Shown here one piece after another: positions 49,933-60,117 of a stretch of 64,000 nucleotides of DNA. The number at the start of each line of letters is the position of its first letter. Position 1 is the first letter of the stretch. A program made the translations under genes and the position numbers. This DNA is from Pempheris klunzingeri (taxonomy: Eukaryota; Chordata; Actinopteri; Acropomatiformes; Pempheridae), in NCBI RefSeq assembly GCF_042242105.1, contig NC_092029.1, forward strand, positions 3,324,885-3,388,884, read 5' to 3'. The notes beneath the pieces were generated by a model. It was given only the letters and a program-made list of their open reading frames with translations. It did not search any database and was not told the origin of the DNA.

Positions 49933-52435
49933 TCACACTCCATTTGAAGATGTGATGTTTTCATAGTTCACTGTATCATCATCTTCATCATTGGGCTCCT
50001 GTGAAAAACAGCAGTTGAAAGAGCAAAGTGAGAAAATGCTGTGTGATGTGATGTGAATTAGCTTCAGATCTACGGTCTCTGTGGAGGCTGATATCATCTG
50101 ATATTTGCTTCATTAATGTGTTTTTATGTGGCTTTTCCCTGCAATGAATCCTTTACAGTACAGCACAGTGAGCCCTGTGTGTCTTTGTCTTCTTCTATGG
50201 TGGCAGGTCAATAGTCTGAACTGGTCTAACACCTTTCTAGTCGTTTCAGCCGCTCACCGTGCTTCTTCTGTCTGGTTTCTAATGAATAACAGACATCACT
50301 GACAGTGGTTTGCTGTGAAGAGTCTGGATTGTAAAAAGTATTTTATTTCTTTGTTGTAAAAACTCACCTTATTTTCATCCATCTGAGTTTTCCTCCCTGA
50401 AATAATTCAGAAAAAAAAGGCGGCGCCTTTAGTTTCCACAGTGAAATTCCAGATTAGTCAAAACTTTTCTTTTCGTCTGTGAGTGTTGTCACCTGTCGCT
50501 CTTGTCCATATGTTGACTCCCACGACAGTTATCATGAGCGCTGCTAGACCCACGGACACGATGATGAGCCTCCACACGCCTGCAGCTGAAGGAAAAACAT
50601 GAGGAACATCTCAGCAGCAGCTTTGTGTTCAGTTTAAAACAGGTGACCGAAAGAGAGGAGAGATACACGTCGTTCATTTGTTATTGGAAGCACAAATGAG
50701 TAAAAAGCTGCTGAACACTGACTTTACCCATTTTAAATGACTGTTATTTCAGAGTAAGCTTATTAAATGTCATCTTTTATTATTTACTGCTTTTTTTTTG
50801 TTGCTCTTATCTTTATTTTTAGGGCTCTTATTGTAAAGTCGTCTGAATCTGACACTGTTCATCTGATGTGAGCACATCGTGCTCCTCGTAGGTGCTTTTG
50901 ACCAACTATTTGCTCTGATGTCACTGTAAGATCTCTAATCTTATCACACACACTTTTGCCTGCACGTCTTTGCTAATTTAAAATATCTCCAACCACAACC
51001 AAGTGTCAGAGGGACAGACAGAAGAAACACTGAGTCACTACCTTGTGGTTCTGCTGAAGCCTCATTGGTTGTAGACGTCGTTGTGATGTTTCCTGTTTCT
51101 GTGCTGCTCTTCTCACCTGAACACATGAACACAACTTAAAGAATTATGTTGAGCTTTAAGATGAAAACTTCAAATCCGTAAAATAACCAAATGTTTCAGG
51201 TCATTGCAGCGACTTTAAACAGCTCATCATGATCTCACCTGGTTTCTCTCCTGCAGACTGAGGTCTGAGGGGAAACAGATGCTTTCTTCTAGTGTTACCA
51301 TCAGTCACTTCACATTTAAAGGTGTTTTTATACCTTAATGAGTAACTGAAATGATCAGTCTGAAAGGTCACAGAGGCAGAGCAGGAAGACTGTGCTGTCT
51401 TCAGATCTGGGTGATTTGGATCCACATAGGTACCCTGAAACAGCCACTTTATCTCTTTACATCGTCCATCTGTCGTCACAGAGCAGCTTAACGTCACCAC
51501 ATCAGCGTTCTCATGTTCTGTCACTGGTGCACAGGGAGATATTATGAGAGAGACAAAGGAGTAAAATTAACTTCATCCCTGTGATCATAATTATTGTAAA
51601 GGTTCAGTAAATTGTTCTGACAGTTTGAGCTGAAAACATGTTAATACTCACAGTTAATCAGAGACAGATAAACATGAGAGTCTGAACCTTGTTTATTTCC
51701 TGCTTTGTACAGTCGACAGTAGTAAAGACCAACATCCTCGACTGTGACCTTCTTTATAACCAGAGAACAGTTCGCTGTCACACTCAGTCTGGCTGCTTTA
51801 TTTTTGGCGTCTTCACCAATCTGCCCAAATCTAATCAGCTCGCCTGCTGTGCCTCTTGAACCAATGAAGGCCCACGTGGTACCGTCACAGTTATCCTCAT
51901 CATGCGGCAAATTTTCACAAGACAAAGTGACTTCATCTCCAACTCTGACATACGAGGAGAGGTCTCCGGCTGCTACTTCAGCTGCTGAGAAGACGAGAGA
52001 CAAAAACATAAAGAATAATAAAGAGAAATAAAAATGTTTTAGATTCAACAAAAGAAATGTTCATGATGTGAATCATTCTTCATCTCCAAGACTTCACTCA
52101 ACTCATCATCTCCAAACAAACACAATACTTGGCTGTCTTTCTTAAATGAGCCCAGGTTAGGTAACAGACTAACATTACTGATGTCAATAGATGAGCTTGT
52201 CTAATGTCTCTGTCATGTATCCGTTATATATATGTTCTGTGTATCTTTACCTGGAAGCTGAAGCACCAGCATCAGAAACAAAGACATTTGAATCCGTCTG
52301 AATCCAACCATCACACCTCTGTCTCTCTTCTCTCTCTGTTTCTTGTGCTTGTGAGTCTCTAAAGCTGCTGCTTCTTAAGACAAATGTTGTGTCTACTTCC
52401 TCTAATCAATAAAGCATCACTTCCTCTTCACGAAT
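49411..52435. repeat. 3.4-kb tandem duplication, right copy (IgR3)
   Basis: Right-hand partner of 45987-49010. The two differ by small indels, including one extra base near 50418 and one missing codon in domain 2, and by clustered coding changes. Confidence 0.85.
49933..52311 (-). CDS. IgR3: two-Ig-domain receptor with a single VNYENI ITIM
   Basis: Minus-strand exons: 52251-52311, 51652-51984, 51239-51523, 51042-51116, 50493-50585, 50368-50396 and 49933-49998, joining to 313 codons plus TGA. The plan is that of IgR2: signal peptide, two four-Cys Ig domains, short stalk, uncharged helix, and tail with VNYENI (Y304), an ITIM with Ile at +3. Amino-acid changes against IgR2 cluster after the domain 1 Trp (WAFIGSRGTAGELIRF), around the F-strand Cys (YYCRLYKAG), and in domain 2 (GRCKEIKW, one codon shorter), while introns are nearly unchanged. 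The domain 1 exon ends AAC T|GT rather than AAC G|GT, so the junction residue becomes Leu instead of Val. This may be a functional receptor with a shifted ligand preference; that is inference. Confidence 0.82.
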
Positions 52436-53258
52436 GCTGTCATGTATGGCCGGCATGAGCTGGTGTTGTCGTGCAGGTGAGGAGACATTTATCTGAACAC
52501 AATCTGTCACAGCCACCGTTAATATCAGAAGCACTTGCCTCCAATCAGATGATGTTCAAACCACAAGTGATGCAGGAAGCTCCTTTTGTCTCTTGAGAAC
52601 CACTGTGGTGAAAAACAGGAGCTGATATAACAGTCAGGCCTCTTTGTGTCTCCTGAGTTTAGACTCAGTGAGACTCAAGCAATGTTTCTCCCACGTTATT
52701 AGATGGAAACATACACTATATGGAATATCGAAATGAATGCAAATATAACAAAAAATGTTGTGTCTACTTCATCTAATTAGTAAAACACCACGAACTGGTG
52801 CAAACTTCACACTGGCCTGAAGTAAGTAGAACTGAACATTTAATATGAACTTGTTAATATTAAAATTACAGAACAGGTGGTATGAAAATAAAAACAAGTT
52901 TAAAAAAAGGATACATATGCAACAACAACCCACCATTAAAGTGTCTGACCGCAACTTCATCCTGTAAAATATATCTTAATGTACACTGTTGCCCATAAAG
53001 TTGGAATAATTGTTCAATACCACCAATTTAGTTAAAGCCTGAATACACAGTTTGTGAAGGTTAATTGTGGTTTAAGTTTCACTGTGATGTGTTTGGAGGA
53101 GTTTGATCAATAAAGTTGAGAACATATACACTTTATTTATCAAGAATAAATCACATTGTCACAATCATTTCATGAGAAGAGGTAAAAAACATTTTAGTCC
53201 AACTAGTCCACCAGTGTATTATTGTATTTACATCACAAGCAGCCGCATAATGTTAGGA

Positions 53259-53303
53259 CAACCTGCGACTCCCCCTTCTGGACAAAAAGGCTTTTTACAG
53301 CAG
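53259..53303 (-). repeat. Dispersed repeat 'CGACTCCCCCTTCTGGAC', copy 2
   Basis: Partner of 45090-45133. It lies about 160 bases past the IgR4 stop in minus sense and directly before a TA array. Confidence 0.6.
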
Positions 53304-53316
53304 AAAATATTAGGGT

Positions 53317-53332
53317 TATATATGTGTGTGTG

Positions 53333-53396
<64 letters not shown>

Positions 53397-53398
53397 CA
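53317..53398. repeat. (TG)n/(TA)n microsatellite
   Basis: A short TG part and then about 30 TA units with two CA interruptions. It probably lies within or just past the IgR4 3' UTR. Confidence 0.9.
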
Positions 53399-53463
53399 GA
53401 AATAACTCCACTGTGGTCTCTTATGTGTTTGGTTTGTTCATGGTGGCGTAGAGGTTGTTGGGA

Positions 53464-55825
53464 TCAAAAGAAGCTTCTGGGAGATGAAGAAGAAACTTTC
53501 ACAGTGGTGTAGGTCACTTCATCATCATCATCATCATTATCATCATCAGCAGCAGCAGCAGCTTTACCCAGAACCTGTAAAACACCAGACAAGCAGCACA
53601 GCAACATGAATTACACAACGTTAAATGGCACAAAAGAATGCAAGTGAATGCAACACTATGATGTCCAGCAGCACCTGAACACAACACAGTGCTCAGTGCT
53701 GAAACAGAGAACAACAGTACACAATCCTTACATGCAGACGTGAACTTTAAAGGTTAAATAAAGAATCCGTCACGTGTTTTCATCGCTGTAACCGAGCAGA
53801 CGGCGTACCTGACTGTTACTGCTGGTCTTGTTGGTGTAGCTGATGGAGGTGTAGGAAACACCTTCTTCAGGATCAGCCTATCAGAGAAGACATAATACAT
53901 AATGGCTGCTCAGTAACATGTGAATCTCCTCAGTTCAGTTCAGTTCAAGGTGCATCATAACTAACACGTGTAACAGCTCAAATCCTCCACAAATAGTCTA
54001 TTTACCGGTTAACATGCACGATAATCACCACTTATGATTGAATTTACAATGGTTGAAGAGGGTATTTCTATTTACTGAGCCTCACAATTCATTACATCGC
54101 ACAAAAATCTCATATATTTACATTCAGTCATAAACATCTGCATAAATCTATCAAGCATCTTCGTGTTGATATTTCACAGAGCAAATAGCTTTTTTCATCT
54201 GGTCTCCCTATCAGGACAGTTTCAAAATGACTTGTCTTCGTCCATCTTTCAGCTGAACTCAGCAGTGATTGGCTGCAGCCAGAAAGGTCGGCGCAGCTCA
54301 CATCAAAGTCCAGCAGATCTGAAACTGACTGAGGCTATGGTTTGTGGTGGAGTTCATCTTTGTAGCTCACATTTCAGCTGACTTTGGTTAGTACTGAACT
54401 TTTCTTTTCCTCACAATGAACCTGCTTAGACATAGTTCACATAACTCACAGTGTTTTCATCCGTCCGTGGTTTGTTCCCTGAAGAGAGAAACATGCTGCC
54501 TTTAGCTTCCACAGTGAAAATCCAGGTTTATCAAAACTTCTCATTTATAAAAGTCTTCACCTTTAGATTCCTTCCATCTGATGAGAACCGCAGCAGCTAT
54601 GAGGAGCGCTGCTAAACCCACAGCCACGATAGGAAACCGCCACCAAGCTGGAGAGAGAATTAAGAAACATCAAACACTGGCAGTGGTTTTGTGACCATGA
54701 ACTCTTTGGTAACATGCTCTCATGCTGCATATTTTCTTTCCTATATTTGAATTGGATCTTTTGGATGAAATATGAAATGTGAAGTCACCGTGTTGTGTTG
54801 TTGGACCGTGGTTTGTAGTCGCCGTGCTGTTCGTCCCTGCTTTTGTTCTCTTTCCCCCCGTTGTTGTCGATTTAGTTGTGGGAGCTCCAGTGGTTTTTGC
54901 TGTAGTTTCTCTCGTTGTTGGTGTTGCTGTCGGCCTATTCGCCGCTGTTTTTGTGTCCTCAACTAGAGGAAAGGAAACAAATAATCACCATCCATCGTCC
55001 GTGTTCCCATCTTCAGCAACTACATGCAAAATGTCATCTAAAAAGGTCAGATTTACAGAAGATAAAAGAATAATGTGAGGACTGAGGGTGAACTGCTGAG
55101 GACATTACAGCACTCTAACACTGACATGGTGGTAAAACTGTGGCATTTCATGTCTTTGCTCTTTGTATTCGCAGAATTTGACACCATTTATAGATGTCAT
55201 CCCAGGATTAAAGCATCTCCATAACACGTAAAAGTAAATACTCACGGTCAACAACAGACAGCTGATACTCAGCATCTTTACTGTGTTTCTGTCTGCAGGT
55301 GTAAAGGCCAACATTCTTCGCAGCGACCTTCTTTACCGTCAGAGAACAGTCGGATGAAACACTCAGTGTGTTCGATTCACGGCCGGCAACGTCGACAATG
55401 TTCCCGTGTTCAAACAGCGTCACCATGTCGGCTGACTGGCTGAAGAACCAGGTTGCGCTGCTGCATTCATCCTGATCCTCCATCGTATTTTTCCCACAAG
55501 GCAGATCGACGTCAACTCCAACGGTGACGGTGAAAAGGTGCGGACTTTGGACAGTTACTGGTGAGAAAAACAAAATGAGACAGAAAGATCTTTAAAGAAT
55601 ACACTTCAAATTTGAGTAAGACTCTTCTGGTCATGACTGACTTAAGGTTCTGTCTCTAAATGTCTTCTCTTCTAACTCAGCATTCACTTCCCTTGGCTGT
55701 CTAAGTTAACTGAAGGTTATTTCCTAATATCAATCAAGCTTAAATTCATCGTTTTTATCCTCACCTTTAAACTGAAGCACCAGCATCGGAAACAAAAACA
55801 TTTTAGTCCTTTCGAGGGCAACCAT
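53464..55825 (-). CDS. IgR4: single-Ig-domain receptor with mucin-like stalk and two ITIMs
   Basis: Minus-strand exons: 55765-55825, 55246-55557, 54789-54962, 54561-54647, 54450-54478, 53809-53877 and 53464-53574, joining to 280 codons plus TGA. After a signal peptide, domain 1 (21-124) keeps the four-Cys V pattern (LPCG, ECSSATW, DCSL, YTC). Where its relatives have a second Ig domain there is a 58-codon Thr-rich exon (125-182, many TT/TTR/TTK) that looks like an O-glycosylated mucin stalk. The helix (FPIVAVGLAALLIAAAVLI) is followed by the IgR1-type tail: VSYTSI (Y230) and VTYTTV (Y266), both ITIM-like. The last exon has an Ala5 and an Asp-rich run (a GAT repeat) and stops early at SPRSFF. 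A third motif, homologous to SLYATV of IgR1, survives just downstream in the +1 frame. It is a likely inhibitory receptor; function is inferred. Confidence 0.78.
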
Positions 55826-56098
55826 CGTTCTTCTCGGTGAGTCTCTGAACTTTAGTTGTGCACAGGTTCTCAGTGCTTCCTGTGAGCACCTAAGTGTGAC
55901 TTCCTCCCAGCGTCCTCTTCAGCTTAGCTCTCTTCCTTTCTCTCCCTCTAGAAGCCTACAGCAGATAGCAGGTGCTGTGTGCTCGCTGCATGACTGGTCG
56001 GCCATATAGGATGTGTGAAATGTATTTGTGTCCGTATGAGGTCAGAGCAGGTGGTTTCTGAGCATTCACAGATCACTCTGAGTGCATTTCTATCCGCA

Positions 56099-56510
56099 TT
56101 AACCCTTTAAGGTCCGCACCAAGAAAAAAGTGATGGAAAAATGTATTCTTTATATATTTTATATATTTATTTCCTTGGGGCACTAATTACAAAAATCTAT
56201 GTTTTTTTATGAACAGACCCCACATTTTTTGAAATATTGGCCCCTACCAAACGGTTGAGATGTCGTAAGTAAAACATGTTTTCAATAAGATATAGTGAGT
56301 CAAAATGTGCTCTACCATATGGTTGAGCGGAAGGTTAAAGGGTTAAGATGCATTTGAGAGTTTGTACTACTAGTTAAGGCAGGACATTCATAGTCAAAAA
56401 TATATTCACTTTCACAAAATAAAGTGGAAAACATGATTTCTTTATTTGCAGAATATATTGTTAGCAAATATAATGAAGAGAAATCAGTCACTGACTCCAT
56501 TAAGGGTTAA
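56099..56510. mobile_element. piggyBac-like MITE candidate with TTAA target duplication
   Basis: The element is bounded by TTAA on both sides (56099-56102 and 56507-56510). Its ends are CCCTTTAAGG and, on the other strand, CCCTTAATGG, which match at 8 of 10 positions. TTAA target sites and CCC-starting inverted ends are typical of piggyBac elements. The 400-base interior is A/T-rich and codes for nothing recognisable, so any mobility would need a transposase in trans. An internal 'taaagggttaag' near 56337 might be an alternative end. Confidence 0.5.
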
Positions 56511-56599
56511 AACCATTCAAGCCAAACACATGCACATCCCAAGGAATATGTAAAGTAAATTAAAGTGAGTTCTTCTGCAGACAGAGACATGAAACTCCA

Positions 56600-57000
56600 A
56601 CTCTGATTCAGTCCAGCTTTACTTGACCCAAAGTGCCGTACGATCAGATTAGCAAAATAAGACGACAGAGTAGAAACACAACAGGTGAAACAGTCTCACA
56701 CACTCAGTTCAAAGCCGAGGAATGAGAAAAGGAATTTAAAAACAGGCAGCGTAGGGGCAGCCGAACATGCAGAGGAAACTCACTCCACAGTTTAGAGGCT
56801 ACAACTGCAAAATCACCATCTCCCCTCTGCTTCAACCGAGGCCTTGGGACAAACAGGGGCAGCCGGTCAGCAGATCTGAGAGACCTTGTAGAAGGTCAGA
56901 GAGAGAGGACGGAGCTAGGCCGCTTAGTGGTTTATAGACAAACAATAAAATCTTAAAATCAACCCTAATACGTAGCTGCTGCAGTCTGGACCAACTGCAA
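56600..57000 (-). repeat. Old teleost interspersed repeat
   Basis: Phrases 'gaggaaactcactccacagt', 'atctcccctctgcttcaacc', 'ggtcagcagatctgagagac', 'aaaatcttaaaatcaaccct' and 'agctgctgcagtctggacca' recur in this order in a repeat I recall from many fish genomes. Family identity and strand are tentative. Confidence 0.5.
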
Positions 57001-57330
57001 GCGTGAGACTGAGCTCAAACTTAAAAAAAAGAAGAGTAAATCTTAAAATCAGGTCTGAATTCCCTCCCAAAAAAAAACAATAATCTGGGCTGCTATATCA
57101 AGTGACTGGTGAGGAGAATGAGGAATAAGTGAAGACAAATTGCAAGGGTGGAAAAACCCACACAGGCCGAAAGTAAAAGAAAACGAGAGGAGAGGAGGCT
57201 ATTACAACATTAAACAGGAAACAATGAATGTTTAACTAGACTACAAAACAAAGACGTGGCAGGGGAAGTGAAACATCAGAGCGGGAGGGGAGGACAGAAG
57301 CAGAGCATGACAGATAAAATCGAGGCTCTA

Positions 57331-57625
57331 AAGGTCCCATATTCTGCTCGTTTTGAAGTTCGTACTGGAGCAGGTTTACACGGTTTACTCCGTTTTAGAG
57401 GAACAGAACAGTTCAAACGACAGAACACACAACAGTGGACAGCGAGGTGGACTCCTTTTTAATGGCTAGAGGAGGTCACATGATCAACACATCCCCTTGT
57501 GACATCACAAGGGGAGCCAAACCTTTTCACACACATTTTCTGAAAGATGGAGGGGAAGAAGAGAGAGGACTCAGAGTTTGGCAGTTCTCTAAACACACAT
57601 TCAAAAGTGCAAAATATGGAACCTT
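57331..57625 (+). mobile_element. MITE-like repeat with terminal inverted repeats
   Basis: The left end AAGGTCCCATATTCTGC (57331-57347) and the complement of the right end, AAGGTTCCATATTTTGC (57609-57625), agree at 15 of 17 positions. The interior includes a GTGACATCACAAGGGGA stretch and 'ctgaaagatggaggggaaga'. A shortened copy in the other orientation is at 13535-13760. No coding capacity is seen. Confidence 0.6.
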
Positions 57626-57713
57626 AAAATCTGGTTGAAAGTGAGAATCAGTTTAGCTCTAACTTCCTTTTTCTGCGTCAAGGCATTATCTCAGACCTCC
57701 GACTGAAAGCAGG

Positions 57714-58346
57714 TGTAAAATGATGCTGTGAAGAAATGTTGAACAGCTGTGGACTCATTTCTCTGCTCAGGTGATGCTGGTGTGGAAGCTGTTGATCAGT
57801 GGAGTCTGACAGAAGCTGAAGGTTCTCCCATGTTCTCATAGTTCACTGTGCCGTCATGTCCGTCTCCACCATGATGCACCTGTGAGAAACAGCAACACAC
57901 CTGAGTTCCAATGGAACAAAGAAATGTTGAATTACTGCATCACAGAGACATCAGCAGTTACCAGCAGCAGCTGATAATCATTTACACTGACTTACAGTCC
58001 CTGATCATCCATCTACATTTGTGATTTTACTCATCACTTCACTTCACTTTGTGTTTTAACTCACAGTTTTGTCATCAGCTGCTCTCTGCTTCCCTGGAAA
58101 ATAAACCACAGAGTCACTTTTCACCTCTAAACTCTTAATCAGTCTGAACAAATGTTGCTCTGAGTTTTCTCACCTCGAGCTCTGAAGAGAAGAACAGTGA
58201 TCACAGTAATCAGGAGGATTTCAGCCACACGTATGACCAACATCATGTAGTCCAGAACAGAACAACCTGTACAAGCTGTGGGACAGAAAACATGTCAGAG
58301 AGGAAAGTTTTCAGCAGGAAATCAGAGGCACAACACGTGTGTTCAG
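57714..58346. repeat. Duplicated membrane/tail block of IgR5 (partner 62004-62636)
   Basis: About 630 bases covering the membrane, linker and tail exons plus introns are nearly identical to the IgR6 block at a distance of 4290 bases. Similarity ends just upstream of the membrane exon. Confidence 0.85.
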
Positions 58347-59421
58347 CCTTGCTGGTGGTGCTGCTGAAGGGACGGGTGTTTCTCACCCTCTTGTGCTGCT
58401 GCTGGTGATAAGAAATGACCTCATGTTCACCATCTGCAGTAACTAAATGAGAATGAATGATGCCGTCTTAACACAGCTTGTCACAATCTCACCTGGTTTC
58501 TCTCCTGACGACTGAGGGCTGAAGGTGAACTGCTGATGATTAATATTATTGGTCACTTCACACTTGAATAACTGATGATACTTTGGCTTGTCAGACGTCA
58601 GAACAGTGATACTGGCTGAGCAGGCAGACGGAGATGTCGTCTTGTATCTGTTGTCTTTACCCTCATACAGCCACCTCACTGTGTATCTGCACTCTCCATG
58701 TGTCGACACAGAGCAGTTTAACATCACTTTGTTATTGTCTTCATGTTCGGTCACTGGTGAAGAGAAGGAGAGATGTGAGAGAAAAACAATCAATGTCATC
58801 ACTGTGATCATAAATATTAAGTTTTAATAAATTGGTCCAACGAAACAGTTTGAGCTGAAATCATGATGATGTAAATACTCACTGTTAATAAGAAACAGAT
58901 AAACGAGATGTGTTCTTGAGTTTGTCTGTTGGCAGATGTAACGACCAGCATCCTCAGCTGTGACCTTCTTTATAACCAGAGAACAGTTCGCTGCCACACT
59001 AAATCTGTCTGATTCAGCTTTTAGCTTTTCACCAATCCATCCAAATAAAAGCAGATCTACTACTCCTCCTGAGTCTGTTGAACCACTGTGGTACCAGGTA
59101 GCACTGACACATGTATCCTGATCCTTTGTCTCACTGTTACAAGGCAAAGTGACTCCATCTCCAGCTCTGACAGTGTAGTATTGTCCCTGTGTTGCTGTTG
59201 AGAAGATTAGTAGCACAAATATGAAAAATAAATCAGAATACAACTGTCATGCTCAGACTTAATGTTAAAGAAGCCTTATGGTGTTTATAGTATATTCATA
59301 GTACTTAACCTTATTTACTTAACATTTTTTAAATAGATGTGTACAGAAATGTATCCTTACCTGTAAACTGAAGCATCAGTGTCAGAAATACAAATATTCT
59401 AATCCATGTTAATTCAGCCAT
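57796..59421 (-). CDS. IgR5: two-Ig-domain receptor with VNYENM (YxxM/YxN) tail and charged membrane helix
   Basis: Minus-strand exons: 59361-59421, 58883-59194, 58493-58753, 58387-58401 (a 15-base microexon), 58174-58275, 58065-58093 and 57796-57879, joining to 287 codons plus TGA. Signal peptide, then domain 1 (21-124; LPCN, TCVSATW, NCSL, YIC) and domain 2 (125-211; NCSV, ECRYTVRW, ACSA, FKC), each with the four-Cys pattern. The stalk is only AAAQE. The membrane part (YMMLVIRVAEILLITVITVLLF) has Arg and Glu three residues apart, unusual for a simple anchor. The tail ends with VNYENM (Y274), followed by about a dozen residues. Met at +3 breaks the ITIM consensus but gives YxxM (PI3-kinase p85) and YxN (Grb2), as in CD28-type costimulatory receptors. 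The gene may be the activating or costimulatory partner of IgR1-4; that is inference. The microexon could be mis-drawn by three bases because of a CAGCAG acceptor. Confidence 0.75.
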
Positions 59422-59929
59422 GTTTTCCTCTCTGCTGTCCTGATGATCTAAATGATCTGGTGTGTCTGACACAGGAATATAAAACCCTCTGTGTTTAAGA
59501 AAGAGTCACTTCCTCATCGTCTGTTCTTTTTTTTCTCATGTAGGTGGAGCATATCAGCGTTTCATCTCTGAGAGTCTCTAAAAAGCAAAAACATTTTGCT
59601 AATTGATTCCCAATGATCTTATCAGCAATATCAAAATAAATAAAGATTAAAGAGATCAGAGGAGATCATTGAAGAGATCCTGTGAAACCAGATTTAGCAT
59701 GTGGGACATTTTACTAAATGTATTTGTATTTGTGACGTGTCTGAAAAGAAGAAGACGAGAGGACTGAGGAAGTTGGTGGTTGGTGTGAAGTTGATGGTTG
59801 AGCTAAAAATATGTGATGCTGTGACTTTCATCCTTCAGACAGTGTTTATCAGAGAGCAGACAGGAGTCATGGTGATGTTTGACAGCACACATGAACACAC
59901 AGGTGAAGAGCCAAACTCCTCGTCCACCA

Positions 59930-60117
59930 GGATGTGACTCCTGACGTCCACGGTGTGATGTGGTGACGCTGCAGCAGCTCAGAGAGATCACGGATACGAT
60001 GATGTCTTACTGGTCTGAGACCTGTTGGCTCATCGTTGTGTCTCTGCACTCGTTTTTCTCAGAGACCTGAAGGGGAAGTGGTCTGGTGAGAATGTGGTGA
60101 ACAACAGCAGCAGAGCT
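59930..60117. repeat. Flank patch shared with 49018-49210
   Basis: Partner copy of the patch in the IgR2 upstream flank, in the same orientation relative to the receptor genes (about 510 bases upstream of the IgR5 ATG). Confidence 0.75.

Larger units (their letters stand above)
52312..53463. other. Spacer between IgR3 and IgR4
   Basis: The first 400 bases are IgR3 5' flank shared with IgR1. The rest holds a dispersed repeat at 53259-53303, a TA array and the probable IgR4 3' UTR. No additional gene is seen. Confidence 0.6.
55826..57795. other. Spacer between IgR4 and IgR5, full of mobile-element remnants
   Basis: It contains a TTAA-flanked MITE-like element (56099-56510), an old repeat at about 56600-57000 and a MITE-like repeat with inverted ends (57331-57625). 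The region from 57714 on is shared with the IgR6 3' flank. No extra gene is seen. Confidence 0.55.

Noticed and set aside
54772-55078. Plus-strand frames rich in Cys or Val over the IgR4 stalk
   Set aside because: They are the complement of the Thr-rich stalk exon; the repetitive ACA/ACG codons read as Cys or Val on the other strand.
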